In this document: piece by piece, positions 9,804-20,752 of the stretch
Position numbering within the stretch: the first letter of the stretch is position 1
How the letters are laid out: each line of letters opens with the position of its first letter
Assembly: GCA_028641055.1 (NCBI GenBank)
Contig: CM054059.1
Coordinates: forward strand, 45,644,477 to 45,708,476
DNA from: Alopecurus myosuroides
Taxonomy: Eukaryota; Streptophyta; Magnoliopsida; Poales; Poaceae
Length of the DNA: 64,000 nt
Reading direction: 5' to 3'
Notes under the pieces: model-generated
What the model saw: the letters and a program-made list of their open reading frames with translations, nothing else
What the model was told of the DNA's origin: nothing
Database searches by the model: none
Made by a program: the position numbers and the translations under genes

Positions 9804-12262
9804 TCATTCCTCAAATGGAGTAATGATTTTATTCTTTGTGGGAACTCGGTTTAGGACATGACATGCAGTCATTAGCGCCTCCCCCCACCATGCCTTGGAG
9901 AGACCCGAAGTGTCTAACATGGCGTTAACCAAATCAGACAGCGTTCGGTTCTTTCTTTCAGCCACCCCATTTGACTGAGGTGAGTAGGGAGGCGTCCTCT
10001 CATGAATAATACCGTGTTCAGCACAAAAAGAATTAAACTCGTTGGAAAAATACTCTCCACCACGATCAGACCTAAGCCGTTTAATTTTACGATCAAGTTG
10101 GTTCTCTGCTTCGGCTTTATAGTTCTTGAAATAAGTTAAAGCTTCATCTTTAGATTTCAGAAGATACACATAACAATATCTAGTGGAGTCATCAATAAGT
10201 GTCATAAAATATTTCTTTCCACCTTTTGTCAATATGCCATTCATCTCACAAAGATCAGAATGTATAAGTTCTAGTGGTGCCAAGTCTCTCGCCTCCGCAG
10301 TCTTATGGGATTTATGAGGTTGCTTAGCTTGAACACACACTTGACATTTGGAACCTTTAATAGTACTGAATTTCGGAATTAAACTCATATTTGCTAACCG
10401 CGTCATGCAACCAAAATTTATATGACAAAGTCGTGAATGCCAAACATCACAATCATTATCGTGGCAAACATTATTAATAACTTTGGTGCAAATATCTGAC
10501 AAGGATAAGCGGAACAAGCCTCCGCACTCATAGGCTTTACCAATAAATTGTCCATACTTGGAAATTACAACTTTATTAGACTCGAAAACCAACTTAAAGC
10601 CATCTCGACACAAACGTGAGCCGCTGACGAGATTTTTATTGATGGAGGGCACATGATGAACGTTCTTCAGTCGCACGATTTTCCCCGAAGTAAACTTCAG
10701 ATCGACCGTACCAACACCATGAACAGTAGCATGTGACCCGTTCCCCATCAGCACGGGGGAAGTCCCTGTGACCTGATAAGAAGAGAACATAGAAGCATCA
10801 GCACAAACATGTACATTGGCACCTGTGTCAATTAACCATTCAGGTGAATGACAAACTGAAAGAATAGTGGGAACTATACAGTACCCAGAGTCCTTCATCT
10901 CAGTGTCAGCCATGACAACATTAGCGGTGTTGCCATTGTTCTCCTGCTGCTGCAGCTCATAACGCTTAGGGCACTTTGGAGCCCAATGGGTCAGTTCACC
11001 GCAAACGTGACATGACCCCTTTCTCTTCTTGAAGTTGGTAGAGTGCGACGGATTAAACTTGCCATCGGGCTTGCCTTTACCCTCGGATTTCTTCTTGTTA
11101 TATTTAGACTTGTTGGGCGGGTAATGTTTCTTCTGTACCACATGAGCAGAAGAACCTACCTCAGCAACCCGAGCACGTGTATCCTTTGCTCTCGCCTTCT
11201 CTTCCACATCAAGAGATCCGATGAGGTCCATAACGGAAACTCCTGTCTCTTGTGTTTTAGAGAAGTAGCAAAGGTGCTCCATGAAGATGGAAGCTTGGCA
11301 ATAATGCCTCCGGCCACAAACTTGTCCGGTAACATACACTTAAAGTGCTCAAGTTCTTTAGCGAGTGACTGTATCTCATGAGCCTCTTGAACAACAGAGC
11401 GCTCATCAGTCATCCTGTAGTCATAGAATTGCTCCATGACATACAGCTCGCTGTCAGCATCCGAGGCCCCAAATTTGGCCTCGAGTGCAGCCCACATATC
11501 CTTGCCGTTATCAAACGACATGTATGGATCCACAATGGAATCATCAATTATACCGAGGAGGGCACTTTTAAACATAGTGTCCATATTCTCAAAGGCCTCC
11601 AGCTGTGCTGGATTGAGATCGCCCTCAGGCTTGCCCTTGGTGGCCGCATAGCAGCGCAAGGTTTGAAACCATAGCACTGCTCTCGTGCGCCACCTCTTAT
11701 AGTCCACACCCTTGAAAGGGACTGGCCTTGTCGCCGCAATGACAGACGGCGCAGGTGCAAGAAATTGCCTATAATCAGGTTTTTGGATTGTTGAATATAT
11801 TAGCAATTTAGCACATGATTTAATTCGAAATAACATCAGATAAATTGCGACAGCAGCAAGTACAATAATCATGCAAATATCTAGATCTAGTACAGTAGAC
11901 AGATTGATACAATCTATTGCAAGAACTAGACATACGAATTCTAGTAACATCTCATACAGATGAGAGAGAGATACGTACGATGGAGCGGTAGCGGCACCGC
12001 CATTGTTGTTGTCCCCGGTGTCGGCCATGTCGTTGATGAAGAGGTTGCCGAGGTCGGGGAAGAAGTCGTCGTTGGGGAAGTAGTCGCCGTCAGCAGTCGC
12101 GCGAGTGCGCTCCCCCAAAACCTTATCGCCCCTCTCCCGTACAGGATCACAAGAGGCGGGGTTCCGGAGGCCTGCTGTCCCTTCTCGCGGTGCACGCCGG
12201 AAGGAGGGATGGAGAAGACTTGATTGGCGGCGCAGTGCTCTGGAACGGTGGTGCGAAACCAT
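9804..12262 (-). pseudogene. Copia gag-protease-integrase polyprotein, interrupted
   Basis: From ATG 12262 the frame covers an Asp/Asn-rich leader (MADTGDNNNGG), then gag (VPFKGVDYKRWRTRAVLWF; SSWSTFATSLKHKRQEF). A 1-nt frameshift near 11237 shifts to the next frame, which holds the CCHC knuckle (CHVCGELTHWAPKC), protease (WLIDTGANVHVC), the integrase zinc-binding stretch (WHSRLCHINFG) and the integrase core (DLCEMNG, DDSTRYCYVYLL, SDRGGEYFSNEF, PQSNGVAERKNR). A TGA at 9804-9806 ends it after TPFEE. The same frame continues beyond as LRTWGCLAKVNIPIPKKR, so the stop is probably a Trp-to-stop change. Lesions: one frameshift, one nonsense codon, loss of RT. Confidence 0.85.
11769..11978 (-). other. 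Probable gag intron of the copia element
   Basis: Minus-strand donor GTACGT follows the codon run for A-T-A-P-S, and acceptor ATTATAG precedes QFLAPAPSV. The interval is 210 nt, a multiple of three, AT-rich, and free of stop codons in the gag frame. If retained it would add about 70 mostly hydrophobic residues (for example IIVLAAVAIYLMLF). Whether it is spliced cannot be told from sequence alone. Confidence 0.6.
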
Positions 12263-12399
12263 ATGACGAAGTGGCGGCTAGGGTTTACCGTATGCCCCAC
12301 GTCTGAGTCAGTTCGGCTCCACGGAAACGGTTTTGGAATTAACGCGTCACCAAATTAATGACTCATTAAGTTTTTCCCAATCGACAAAATAAACGCTCT

Positions 12400-12694
12400 C
12401 GGCTCGGCTCATTCCCGCAACCCGCCGCGCGGCGCGTCGTGGCGAGGCGGGCGGCGGAGGAGGAGCGCGCGTGTGGCACACCTCTCCTCTTGCCTTACCT
12501 ATTCATACATGAGATAGAATGGCTCACCTTATAAGGTGGTTCCACTCTCTCCAAACTAGCAATGTGGGACTAAACTTTAGTCCCACTCACTCCACTCATT
12601 ATTCATGAATGGGCCATGACACTTTCAGGATTTTAGTGGGCTTAGTGGGCTAGACATGTGAGCCCATATAATTGGCCCATATAAAATTCCAACA
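12400..12694 (-). repeat. 5' LTR of the copia element (inner border approximate)
   Basis: The right border is the minus-strand TGTTGGAATT at 12694. A minus-strand TATA-like palindrome CCTTATAAGG lies at 12527-12536. I could not find a convincing primer-binding site, so the inner border between about 12300 and 12480 is a guess. Confidence 0.55.
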
Positions 12695-12784
12695 CTTTGT
12701 TCATATTAAAGATTAAAACAACGAGGTTGCAGTTCCAGTTGTTACTCCATCAATATCTTTTTAATTTTGTTGGAGGTCAGGATG

Positions 12785-13252
12785 CCTTGATATTAGATTT
12801 CTATATAGATATGAGCGGAAGACACCAAGCACCTGTTTGTGTCGTGCCCCCACATGCGGGCAATCTGGCGGATCTGCGCCCCCCCACCCCCCCCCCCCAA
12901 TTCTCACGTGCACGGTTGACGCCTTCTCCGCGGCGCATCCCGGCTGGGCCCTCCCCCTCCTCATGACCGCGGTCGTGCTACTTCTGCGGATCAGCTGGAA
13001 AACCAGGAACCGTCGTGTGTTCGAGGACTTAGACACGACTACCCCGGAATTTTTCGACGCTGTCCGCAAACACCTCCATCTGTGGGTGGTCAAGGCGCCC
13101 CGCCGCCTAGATTATAGCCCTCTTACTGCTTGGTGCTCATCGCTCGCTGCCTGAACAGGCTTGTAACCATCCCTCTTGTAAAATCCTCGCCATTTTAATA
13201 TAATCAAAATTCAGGTGGGCTGTTCGCCCTCCGTTGTTTCCTCAAAAAAAAA
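12785..13252 (+). mobile_element. 5'-truncated LINE 3' end with poly(A)
   Basis: The ORF ending at 13154 carries the C-terminal signature of plant L1 ORF2 (WKTRNRRVFEDL, then DAVRKHLHLWVVKAPRR and a terminal SSLAA). After the stop comes a short 3' UTR of about 90 bases and then nine to ten A residues at 13243-13252. The 5' part (endonuclease, RT) is missing, as is typical of LINE insertions. The left boundary is approximate and no target duplication was found. Confidence 0.7.
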
Positions 13253-14361
13253 ATGGATACGCAGTGGGTGGTATCTTTCTAAAGATCTCTTGGTGAGATA
13301 CGGGAACGGGAGGCTTGCGATGGACGCGGTAGCAGACGATAGGATGATGGGCCACCGAGAAAGTCCTAGGAGGCGAGAAGTGTTCGTCATGCCACAATGG
13401 ATGCGAGGATGAACGCCGTAGAAACGGACGTTCGCGACTACAGGTGTTTGAACGCGCGTACTTCTTTCGACTCCTTTGGAATGTGGTGATAGAGGATTTG
13501 AAGGGTACTCCCAGGATATTGAACAATGACTCAGTTAAAAGAAGGTTGAACAATGCATGTCGCAAACAAGTAACTGACTTCTGAAATGTCAAGAGATGAG
13601 GTGCACACGCATGAATAAGGCCATCCTAAATGAGTAACGGGCCCATACGTTGAGTTGGCATGTGGCGACCTACAGAAACTCGGTCGCTTTGGAGGTAACC
13701 ATAGAGACAATTTGTGTATGCTGCTACATTGATTTCAGATGTACATATCTATTGTTCAATATGTTCAAAAATAGTTTTCTGATTGAATACCTGAGATTTC
13801 AAAATAGAATTCGGGTACACGAAATAAGATTCTGATTGAAATATCAGGTTTACCTTTCAATTGTTTCATATTGATTTATGTTGTACTGTTGGTATTTTAA
13901 TACAGTTTGATAAAATTGTGTGACCCATATTAAAATAGGATGTTATTTAAGTCTTAGATTAATTAGAGCTAGCGCAGTTTGAAAATGAAATTCATGTAAC
14001 TCTGCATTAACCTAGGATTAAGAAGGTTGTATAGGACCATACAGATGGATAAACCACAGAATATATTTTAATTTTGTAATTTACTAGGTATTAGTGAAAG
14101 GGAAGTATCATATTATTGTTGTTAGCATGAGAATCCCTGCACATGATACCTCTGAAGATTTGTTTCCTACACGCATACTGTTACGTATTGATGATTGAAC
14201 CTTTAGTGTTGTAGGTTGCTGCTGAGAAGAAGATGCTTAGTTCTGTTCCAAACATACAAGTATGCTCATTTTCTTTCACTCCCTCGGGATTTTTCTTGCA
14301 GAAAGGAAACCATACACTATACAGAAAATATCAGTAATTTCCGTCTGCAGTATTTTTTTAA
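13253..14361. other. Intergenic sequence without recognised features
   Basis: About 1.1 kb between the LINE tail and the MULE. No ORF with recognisable similarity, no terminal repeats and no satellite were seen. The last nine bases, TTTTTTTAA (14353-14361), are the left target-site duplication of the MULE. Confidence 0.5.
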
Positions 14362-14459
14362 GGGTTATTTAACAGGGTGCCCTCAGTTGGCACCACGACC
14401 TCAGTTTTACCCCTAGCGCCGAATCGACCTCAGTTTTGCCCCTAGTTTGTGCGCAAGGA
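14362..14459 (+). repeat. Left terminal inverted repeat of the MULE
   Basis: It pairs with the reverse complement of 24333-24427. The best matching core contains CTCAGTTTTACCCCTAGCGC and CCTCAGTTTTGCCC, each present in both ends. Confidence 0.85.
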
Positions 14460-14735
14460 CTCCTTTCGCTGCTCCCACCGTTATTTTCTGCCCCCGTTAG
14501 GATGCTGACCCGTGGGACCCATCATAGAACCGTTGGCGCGTCCTGTGGGCCCCATCTGTTGGGCGTTGGCGCGGCTTGTGGGCTCAGCTGTTGACCGTTG
14601 GAGCGGTTTGTGGGCCCCATCTGTTGACCGTTGCTTGCGGCCGACGGTTTAAAAGCGGCGGAGCTCGCGGCGGTGAGCAGAAAAATCAGCCCAGCTCCGC
14701 TTCTTCTCCGGCAGCGCGTCCCCTTCTCCGGCGGC

Positions 14736-15291
14736 ATGTCGTCGACCTCTGCTTCCGAATCCCACTCTAAATGGCCGCGCTTCGGGCCAGTTCCGATGGG
14801 AAGATGCCCTGACTGCCCACGGACGACGCCCCTGCAGCGGCGGGTCACCGGGAGCGACAGACACGGCAACCGCGGGCGCGAGTATGTGAAATGCGAGAGC
14901 AAAGAACAGCTTGGGGAGGTGAGATCTGTGTTCCCCCCTGTCAATTTCGTTTTTTTTCCTCAATTTTCAGCCGATTTGGGTTTTCATCCGATTTGGGTTT
15001 TCGTATTTGCTGAATCTTCCTCCATGTGACCATTTCGAGTGGCTTGAGGATTACATAAAGAGGATTCAAAAGGAGGACAAAAACAAGGTGCCCAATTTGC
15101 TACCGGCGGTGGAGCAATTGGGATCTGCTACGGTGCACAATGGGGTGCAGAAGGACGAGTTGAAGAAGATGGCCAAACAGCTGGAGACCCTTGTCGATCT
15201 AAAGAAGCAGAGCAATATGCTGGCTGCAATTTTTTATTTAGGTGCAATTGTTCTTGGAATTGTGTATTTGCAGATCATTAGTCAAAAATAA
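14736..15291 (+). CDS. GRF-type zinc-finger protein with C-terminal membrane segment (two exons)
   Basis: Exon 1 is 14736-14918 (ATG, donor GTGAGA). Exon 2 is 14971-15291 (acceptor TTTTCAG). Together they give 167 residues in one frame. The zinc finger follows the zf-GRF pattern: C24-P-D-C27, GREYVKC (C53) and CDHFEWLEDY (C80), although the linker before C80 is unusually long and hydrophobic (PIWVFIRFGF). A Lys/Glu-rich helix (KKMAKQLETLVDLKKQ) leads to a single membrane segment (about 144-163) near the C-terminus. GRF fingers bind single-stranded nucleic acid in known proteins. Lying just inside the MULE end and opposing the transposase, it is best read as a MULE accessory gene. A captured host gene is the alternative. 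Confidence 0.65.
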
Positions 15292-15379
15292 TATAGTTAG
15301 TGCTGTAGTTAGCTTGACATGGTCAATTTGTGTATGACTAAGACTTGGAATAAATGCGTCAGGAATCTAGCCCTGATTT

Positions 15380-15745
15380 GGTTTGTTTCAGTTCGTATGT
15401 TCAGTTTTCAGTGTTCGTATGTACAGGTTCAGTGTTCAGTTCAGTTCAGTTCAGGTTGAGTGTTCAGTTCAGTTCAGGTTCAGTTCAGGATAAAATGGCA
15501 GACCCATCTAAAATCAAGACAGGCCCAATGTTAAATAAGGCCCAACGTATAATAGCACAGACAAACAGTGGACAAAAATAATTTAAACATTGGACAAATA
15601 TAATTTAAACATTTGGACAAAATAAATTTAAAATTTTGGACATATAATTTAAACATTTGGACAAATATAATTTAATCATTCAGACAAATATAATTTAAAC
15701 ATTCGGACTAACATTCGGACAAATATAATTTAAGGGCATTTGGGC
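15380..15745. repeat. Minisatellites: TTCAG-rich tract and a 25-30 bp AT-rich array
   Basis: 15380-15490 is a run of TTCAGTTCAG-type repeats. 15565-15745 repeats a unit like GGACAAATATAATTTAAACA about six times with variation. Both follow the 3' end of the GRF gene. Confidence 0.75.
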
Positions 15746-15944
15746 AAACAGATTTAAACATATATTCATTGGCAAACATGATTAAACAGTGGACATATAT
15801 ATAGATGGATAATCATTGGCTCCACTTTACATATATTTAGTGGGGCCCGTCGGATACTACATCTATTAAAAAAAAAGGCCCTAAACCCTAACCGCCCGCA
15901 TGCGGGCGGCCTTCCCGCCGTCCGGCCAACCGCCGGCGGTTGGC

Positions 15945-16355
15945 CTACTTCCAGTCCGCCGCCCTTGTCTCGTTCTCATCCTTGATCCGAGCGCGGCGGT
16001 TCTTCTCCCGCATCCTCTCCTCGTCGTTCTCGCGGGCCCTCTTGATGCGGGCCCGGAGAGCCTTCTCCTCCTTCTCCTCCTTCTCCTCCTCCTTCTTCTC
16101 CTCCTTCTCGAGCTCCTTCTTCTCCAGCCGCTCCTCTTTCTTGAGGAGGCGGTTCTTCGTCTTAGGGGAGAGGTTGTCGGCGCGGTCGACGCTGTCGTGG
16201 TCGGACGACGGCGATCTCTCCCGTTCGGGAGATTCGATGGGCACGAGGCCCGTCTCCTCCGGCGTCCACTCGGGCTCGTACCAAGGCCGAGCCTTGGGGT
16301 GGTTGTCCTCGTCGGAGACAGACTCGGGGCTTGAAGGGAGAGAGTAGGAAGACAT
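15945..16355 (-). CDS. Charged coiled-coil protein of unknown function
   Basis: A 136-residue ORF from ATG 16355. The N-terminal half is Ser/Pro/Asp-rich (SSPESVSDEDNHPK; WYEPEWTPEE). The C-terminal half is a long Glu/Lys/Arg-rich helix (KKEERLEKKELEKEEKKEEE, then RARIKRARENDEERMREKNR) likely to form a coiled coil. A TATA-like CTTTAAATAG lies at 16431-16440, about 75 nt upstream on the coding strand. I recognise no family. It lies inside the MULE and shares the strand of the transposase. The GA-rich coding strand means a chance ORF in a (GGA)n-like tract must be considered. Confidence 0.45.
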   Translation of the reverse strand: MSSYSLPSSPESVSDEDNHPKARPWYEPEWTPEETGLVPIESPERERSPSSDHDSVDRADNLSPKTKNRLLKKEERLEKKELEKEEKKEEEKEEKEEKALRARIKRARENDEERMREKNRRARIKDENETRAADWK

Positions 16356-17206
16356 GGTGTTCGTGGCTTGAAGGGAGAGAAGGCAAAGGGGCTGGAGAGG
16401 GATGAGAAGATGGAGGACGAGTGAAACGGGCTATTTAAAGACACGATGAGACGTGAATTAATTTGGGTAGATGAAGCAAACTGTGTGAAAACGTAGGATG
16501 CAGTGTAGAACAGTCGAGATGCATGGTCAAAGCGGTGTGGAACAGGCGTAGGCGTAGGACAGCTAGTGATTCGACGTTGCATGCGTGTATTAAAGAGGTG
16601 AAGAGAAGAAATCCAAAGTCTTAAGCCAAATCATGCCTCGCTGCATATGCATTGATGCGTATCTTGTGAAAACCAGGCATGGAGGGCTGCGTCGCTGCAA
16701 ATGCGACGCGACTCGTGTTTCTGGCTGCAAATGCGACGCGACGTTTAGTCTTTTCTTCTTCTGCCACGTTGTTTACTCTGAAAAAACGAGGCGTGCATGC
16801 ACCGGGCTGGTGAACGGGGCCCCACTAGACAGTGTCAGTTGTTGCATGCAGTTACATTGAGAAAAACACCCAGTCTATGCACCGCTTCGTTTTCGATCGT
16901 TTGATCGTAAGGAACGGTGCAGATCGAGTCCATGCATGCAAACTATGGCGGCAACGGCTACAGACGCTGAGACGAGCGCTTCTCTGTGTGGGAACGCGAT
17001 CCCCTGACTTTAGGTCACTGACAAATGGAGCCCATCACACACCGGACCCACGTGTCATGGGAGAAAGTCGGAGAACATAAGGTGGGCAAAGTAAGAGGAT
17101 CTGGTTCCCTCTGTTTTTAGGGCATGTACAATAGTGTAGACTGGGTGCTGTCTGCACTACTCGGCCATGTCATTTCTAGACATTTTTAGAGATAGTTGGT
17201 ACAGTG

Positions 17207-19147
17207 CGGTGACCCCCTAGCTTGTGTTGGGATCCAGACGCTCCGTAGCCCCCCTCCCGGTGAAACCCTAGCCCCGCTGGAGAAATACCTGACTTATACA
17301 GACACACGCGGTAACTGCGTCGAAAGGGGGTAGCAATATGGAACTATTTGCTTGGTTGTGCTAGGATAGCCCATAGGAACAGAAAACAAAAAGGTAGAAC
17401 CCAACTCTTCGGAAGATTCACGATGTTTGGTCCGATACGGGAGTTTCACCCTAAAAGCGCCTACGAGAGAGAAGTGGATGCCGGTGAAGCTGGGTCACAC
17501 CCTGGAGAGAAATCTTTGACATCCAAAGCACACAACACACCTATATTATCATGGTATGGCACCCCTAGCTTGTGTTGGGATCCAGACGCTCCGTAGCCCC
17601 CCTCCCGGTGAAACACTAGCCCCGCTGGAGAAATACCTGACTTATACGGAAACACGCGGTAATGGCGTGGAAAGGGGGTAGCAATATGGAACTATTTGCT
17701 TGGTTGTGCTAGGATAGCCCATAGGAACACAAAACAAAAAGGCAGAACCCAACTCTTCGGTACGGGAATTTTCACCCTAAAAGCGCCTACGAGAGAGAAG
17801 TGGATGCCGGTGAAGCTGGGTCACACCCCGGAGAGAAATCTTTGACATCCAAATCACACAACACACCTATACTATCATGGTATGGCACCCACTAGCTTGT
17901 GTTGGGATCCAGACGCTCCGTAGCCCCCCTCCCGGTGAAACCCTAGCCCCGCTGGAGAAATACCTGACTTATACGGAAACACGCGGTAACTGCGTCGAAA
18001 GGGGGTAGCAATATGGAACTATTTGCTTGGTTGTGCTAGGATAGCCCATAGGAACACAAACAAAAAGGTAGAACCCACCTCTTCGGAAGATTCACGGTGT
18101 TTGGTCCGATACGGGAGTTTCACCCTAAAAGCGCTCACGAGAGAGAAACGGATGTCGGTGAAAGCGGGTCACACCCCGGAGAGAAATATTTGACATCCAA
18201 AGCACACAACACACCTATACTAACATGGTATGGCACCCACTAGCTTGTGTTGTGATCCAGACGCTCCGTAGGCCCCCTCCCGGTGAAACCCTAGCCCCGC
18301 TGAAGAAATACCTGACTTATACAGACACACGCGGTAACGTCGTCGAAAGGGGGTATCAATATGGAAATATTTGCTTGGTTGTGCTAGTATATCCCATAGT
18401 AACACAAAACTAAAAGGTAGAACCCAACTCTTCGGAAGATTCACGATGTTTGGTCCGATACGGGAGTTTCACCGTAAGAGCGCCTACGAGAGAGAAGTGG
18501 ATGCCGGTGAAGCTGGGTCACACCCCGGAGAGTAATCTTTGACATCCAAAGCACACAACACACCTATACTATCATGGTATGGCACCCCTAGCTTGTGTTG
18601 GGATCCAGACGCTCCGTAGCCCCCCTCCCGGTGAAACCCTAGCCCCGCTGGAGAAATACCGGACTTATACGGAAACACGCGGTAACGGCTTCGAAAGGGG
18701 GTAGCAATGTGGAACTATTTGCTTGGTTGTTCTAGGATAGCCCATAGGAACACAAAACAAAAAGGTAGAACCCACCTCTTCGGAAGATTCACGATGTTTG
18801 GTCCGATACGGGAGTTTCACCCTATAAGCGCCTACGAGAGAGAAGTGGATGTCGGTGAAGCTGGGTCACACCCCGGAGAGCAATCTTTGACATCCAAAGC
18901 ACACAACACACCTATACTATCATGGTATGGCACCCCCTAGCTTGTGTTGGGATCTAGACGCTCCGTAGCCCCCCTCCCGGTGAAACCCTACCCGTTGGAG
19001 AAATACCGGACTTATGCGGAAACACGCGGTAACGGCGTCGAAAGGGGGTAGCAATGTGGAACTATTTTCTTGGTTGTGCTAGGATAGCCCATAGGAACAC
19101 AAAACAAAAAGGTAGAACCCACCTCTTCAGAAGATTCACAATGTTTC
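17207..19147. repeat. 348-bp tandem satellite array, about 5.5 units
   Basis: The phrase CTTGTGTTGGGATCCAGACG (or a near match) recurs at 17221, 17569, 17896, 18244, 18592 and 18941, giving spacings of 348, 327, 348, 348 and 349 bp. Unit 2 has lost about 21 bp near CTTCGGTACGGG. Units differ at few positions, so the array is recent or homogenised. Short repeated ORFs inside are by-products of the repetition. The last unit ends near 19147. Confidence 0.93.
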
Positions 19148-20004
19148 CACCTCATATTCTTTGAAATCTCTACTCCTGTATTCGAGGAATCTCATTTTAG
19201 TGATGGCTTTCGTTCTAATCTTTATAAATCCTATTTATATTTTTCCTAGACTTGTATTAGACCTATATAATGCAACTCCGAAGCCTGAAAATTTATTGGA
19301 TGAATATTCGTATTATTTATTTTCTTTTGAATAATAATGATTTTAATCGAAAATCGTAAATAAAACAAGTTTAAAAACATCAAAATGAAAAAATAACTTT
19401 GGATCTTTCTTAGTCACACCAAAATGAAGCTTTGGTGAGATTTTGACCTTATTTGAGTTCCAAAGGTTTGAAACTCATCTCATTATCTTGAACTCTCTAC
19501 TAGACTGTTCAAGATATCACATGTTACACAAGGCTTTTTCGTTCCATTCTTTATCAGACAGGTTTATTTTTTTTCTCGTTACTATATGACATAACACTAC
19601 TATGTGCGTCGGCTTTATATTTTTTCGATTTTTTTTTGAATTATGTATGCTCATTTCAAGCTTGGTCAACCCTCTGTTTGACCAGCCGAAAAGCTTCTAG
19701 AAGGAAACACAGAGATTCGATCTGGGCTGTTGGATCGACGCCTTCTAGAAGGAATCGTGCATCGGACGGATGCGCTCGCAGCCACAGCGATCCGCGAGAC
19801 GCTCGTTCTGCGCTCTGATTGGTTGGTCCGTTGGCCACAGGGATCGATGGTTTCTATCTGTTCTACATATGATTTCTTTCCTGTTAAGTATTAAACCATG
19901 TTATTTAAATAAAAAAATATAAAAAATAAAAGAATTATTTAAAACATAATGAAACTTCAGATTTACTAGAGCGATGCTTTTTATCTGTTCAAAACATAAT
20001 GAAG
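19148..20004. other. Non-coding MULE interior with two identical heat-shock-element-like motifs
   Basis: AT-rich with no recognised gene. TTCTAGAAGGAA occurs at 19695-19706 and again at 19743-19754. TTCnnGAA is the core of plant heat-shock elements. Nothing else stands out. Confidence 0.4.
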
Positions 20005-20460
20005 CACAAATGGGGGTATTTACCCTAGCTTCGGACCTCATTTGAAGCACATTTCTCATGAGAATAGAGCGATGGTTTCAAATGAGCATAAATAATTCAA
20101 AAAAATCAAAATGACATGAATCCAACGCACCATGTTGTTATATGCGATATAGTTGCTCCTCAAATTTATTTGAATAATTTTGACAAGGTGAAATTTTTCA
20201 TGAAATTTCAAACGGGGGTGTCTACCCTAGCTTGAGACCTCATTTGAAGCACATTTCTCATGAGAATAGAGCGATGGTTTCAAATGAGCATAATTAATTC
20301 AAAAAAATCAAAATGACATTAATCCAACGCACCATGTTGTTATATGCGATATAGTTGCTCCTCAAATTTATTTGAATAATTTTGACAAGGTCAAAATTTT
20401 CATGAAATTTCAAACGGGGGTGTCTACCCTAGCTTGAGACCTCATTTGAAGCACATTTTC
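20005..20460. repeat. 202-bp tandem repeat, about 2.3 copies
   Basis: TACCCTAGCTT recurs at 20021, 20223 and 20425. The intervening sequence (GAATAGAGCGATGGTTTCAA; CAACGCACCATGTTG; TTTGACAAGGT) is nearly identical between copies. It lies just downstream of the transposase 3' end. Confidence 0.9.
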
Positions 20461-20752
20461 CTAAAATTTTGAAACGACTTAGATACATTATCCAACATTA
20501 TTCAAACATCATCCAAACTATGTTCTAACTTAGATACATCACCAGTCAACATAAATACAACATTATTCAACGGAAATACAACACCAACTTAGTCTAAATA
20601 GCGTCGGGGCTTCTTTGTGATCATTGGCTGTTTTGGTGGCACTTTGCTCCTTGTGCTCATCTTGCTCACAGCTTCTGGTCTTCTCCTCTTCGTAGTCGGT
20701 ACCTTGGCCTTCTTCTTTGAAACTACACCAGATCTGTACAAAACATAAAGGA

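Larger units (their letters stand above)
9656..12694 (-). mobile_element. Truncated Ty1/copia retrotransposon
   Basis: In minus-strand order it has an LTR starting TGTTGGAATTT at 12694, a gag with an intron, protease and integrase. The coding similarity continues past an in-frame TGA into the pre-RT linker and then stops near 9656. Reverse transcriptase, RNase H and the 3' LTR are absent. Copia assignment follows from integrase preceding the (missing) RT. The left end joins a gypsy LTR with no visible target duplication, suggesting deletion or illegitimate recombination. Confidence 0.8.

Noticed and set aside
15881..16582. 233-codon Arg-rich minus-strand ORF
   Set aside because: Overlaps the charged coiled-coil ORF in another frame. 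Its poly-Arg run is a frame-shifted reading of the Glu/Lys repeat tract.
17348..18940. Repeated 60-80 codon ORFs
   Set aside because: They recur with the 348-bp satellite unit and open or close with point changes between units, so they are products of the repeat.
17207..19147. CRISPR-like array
   Set aside because: Units are contiguous 348-bp repeats without short direct repeats and unique spacers, in a eukaryotic genome.
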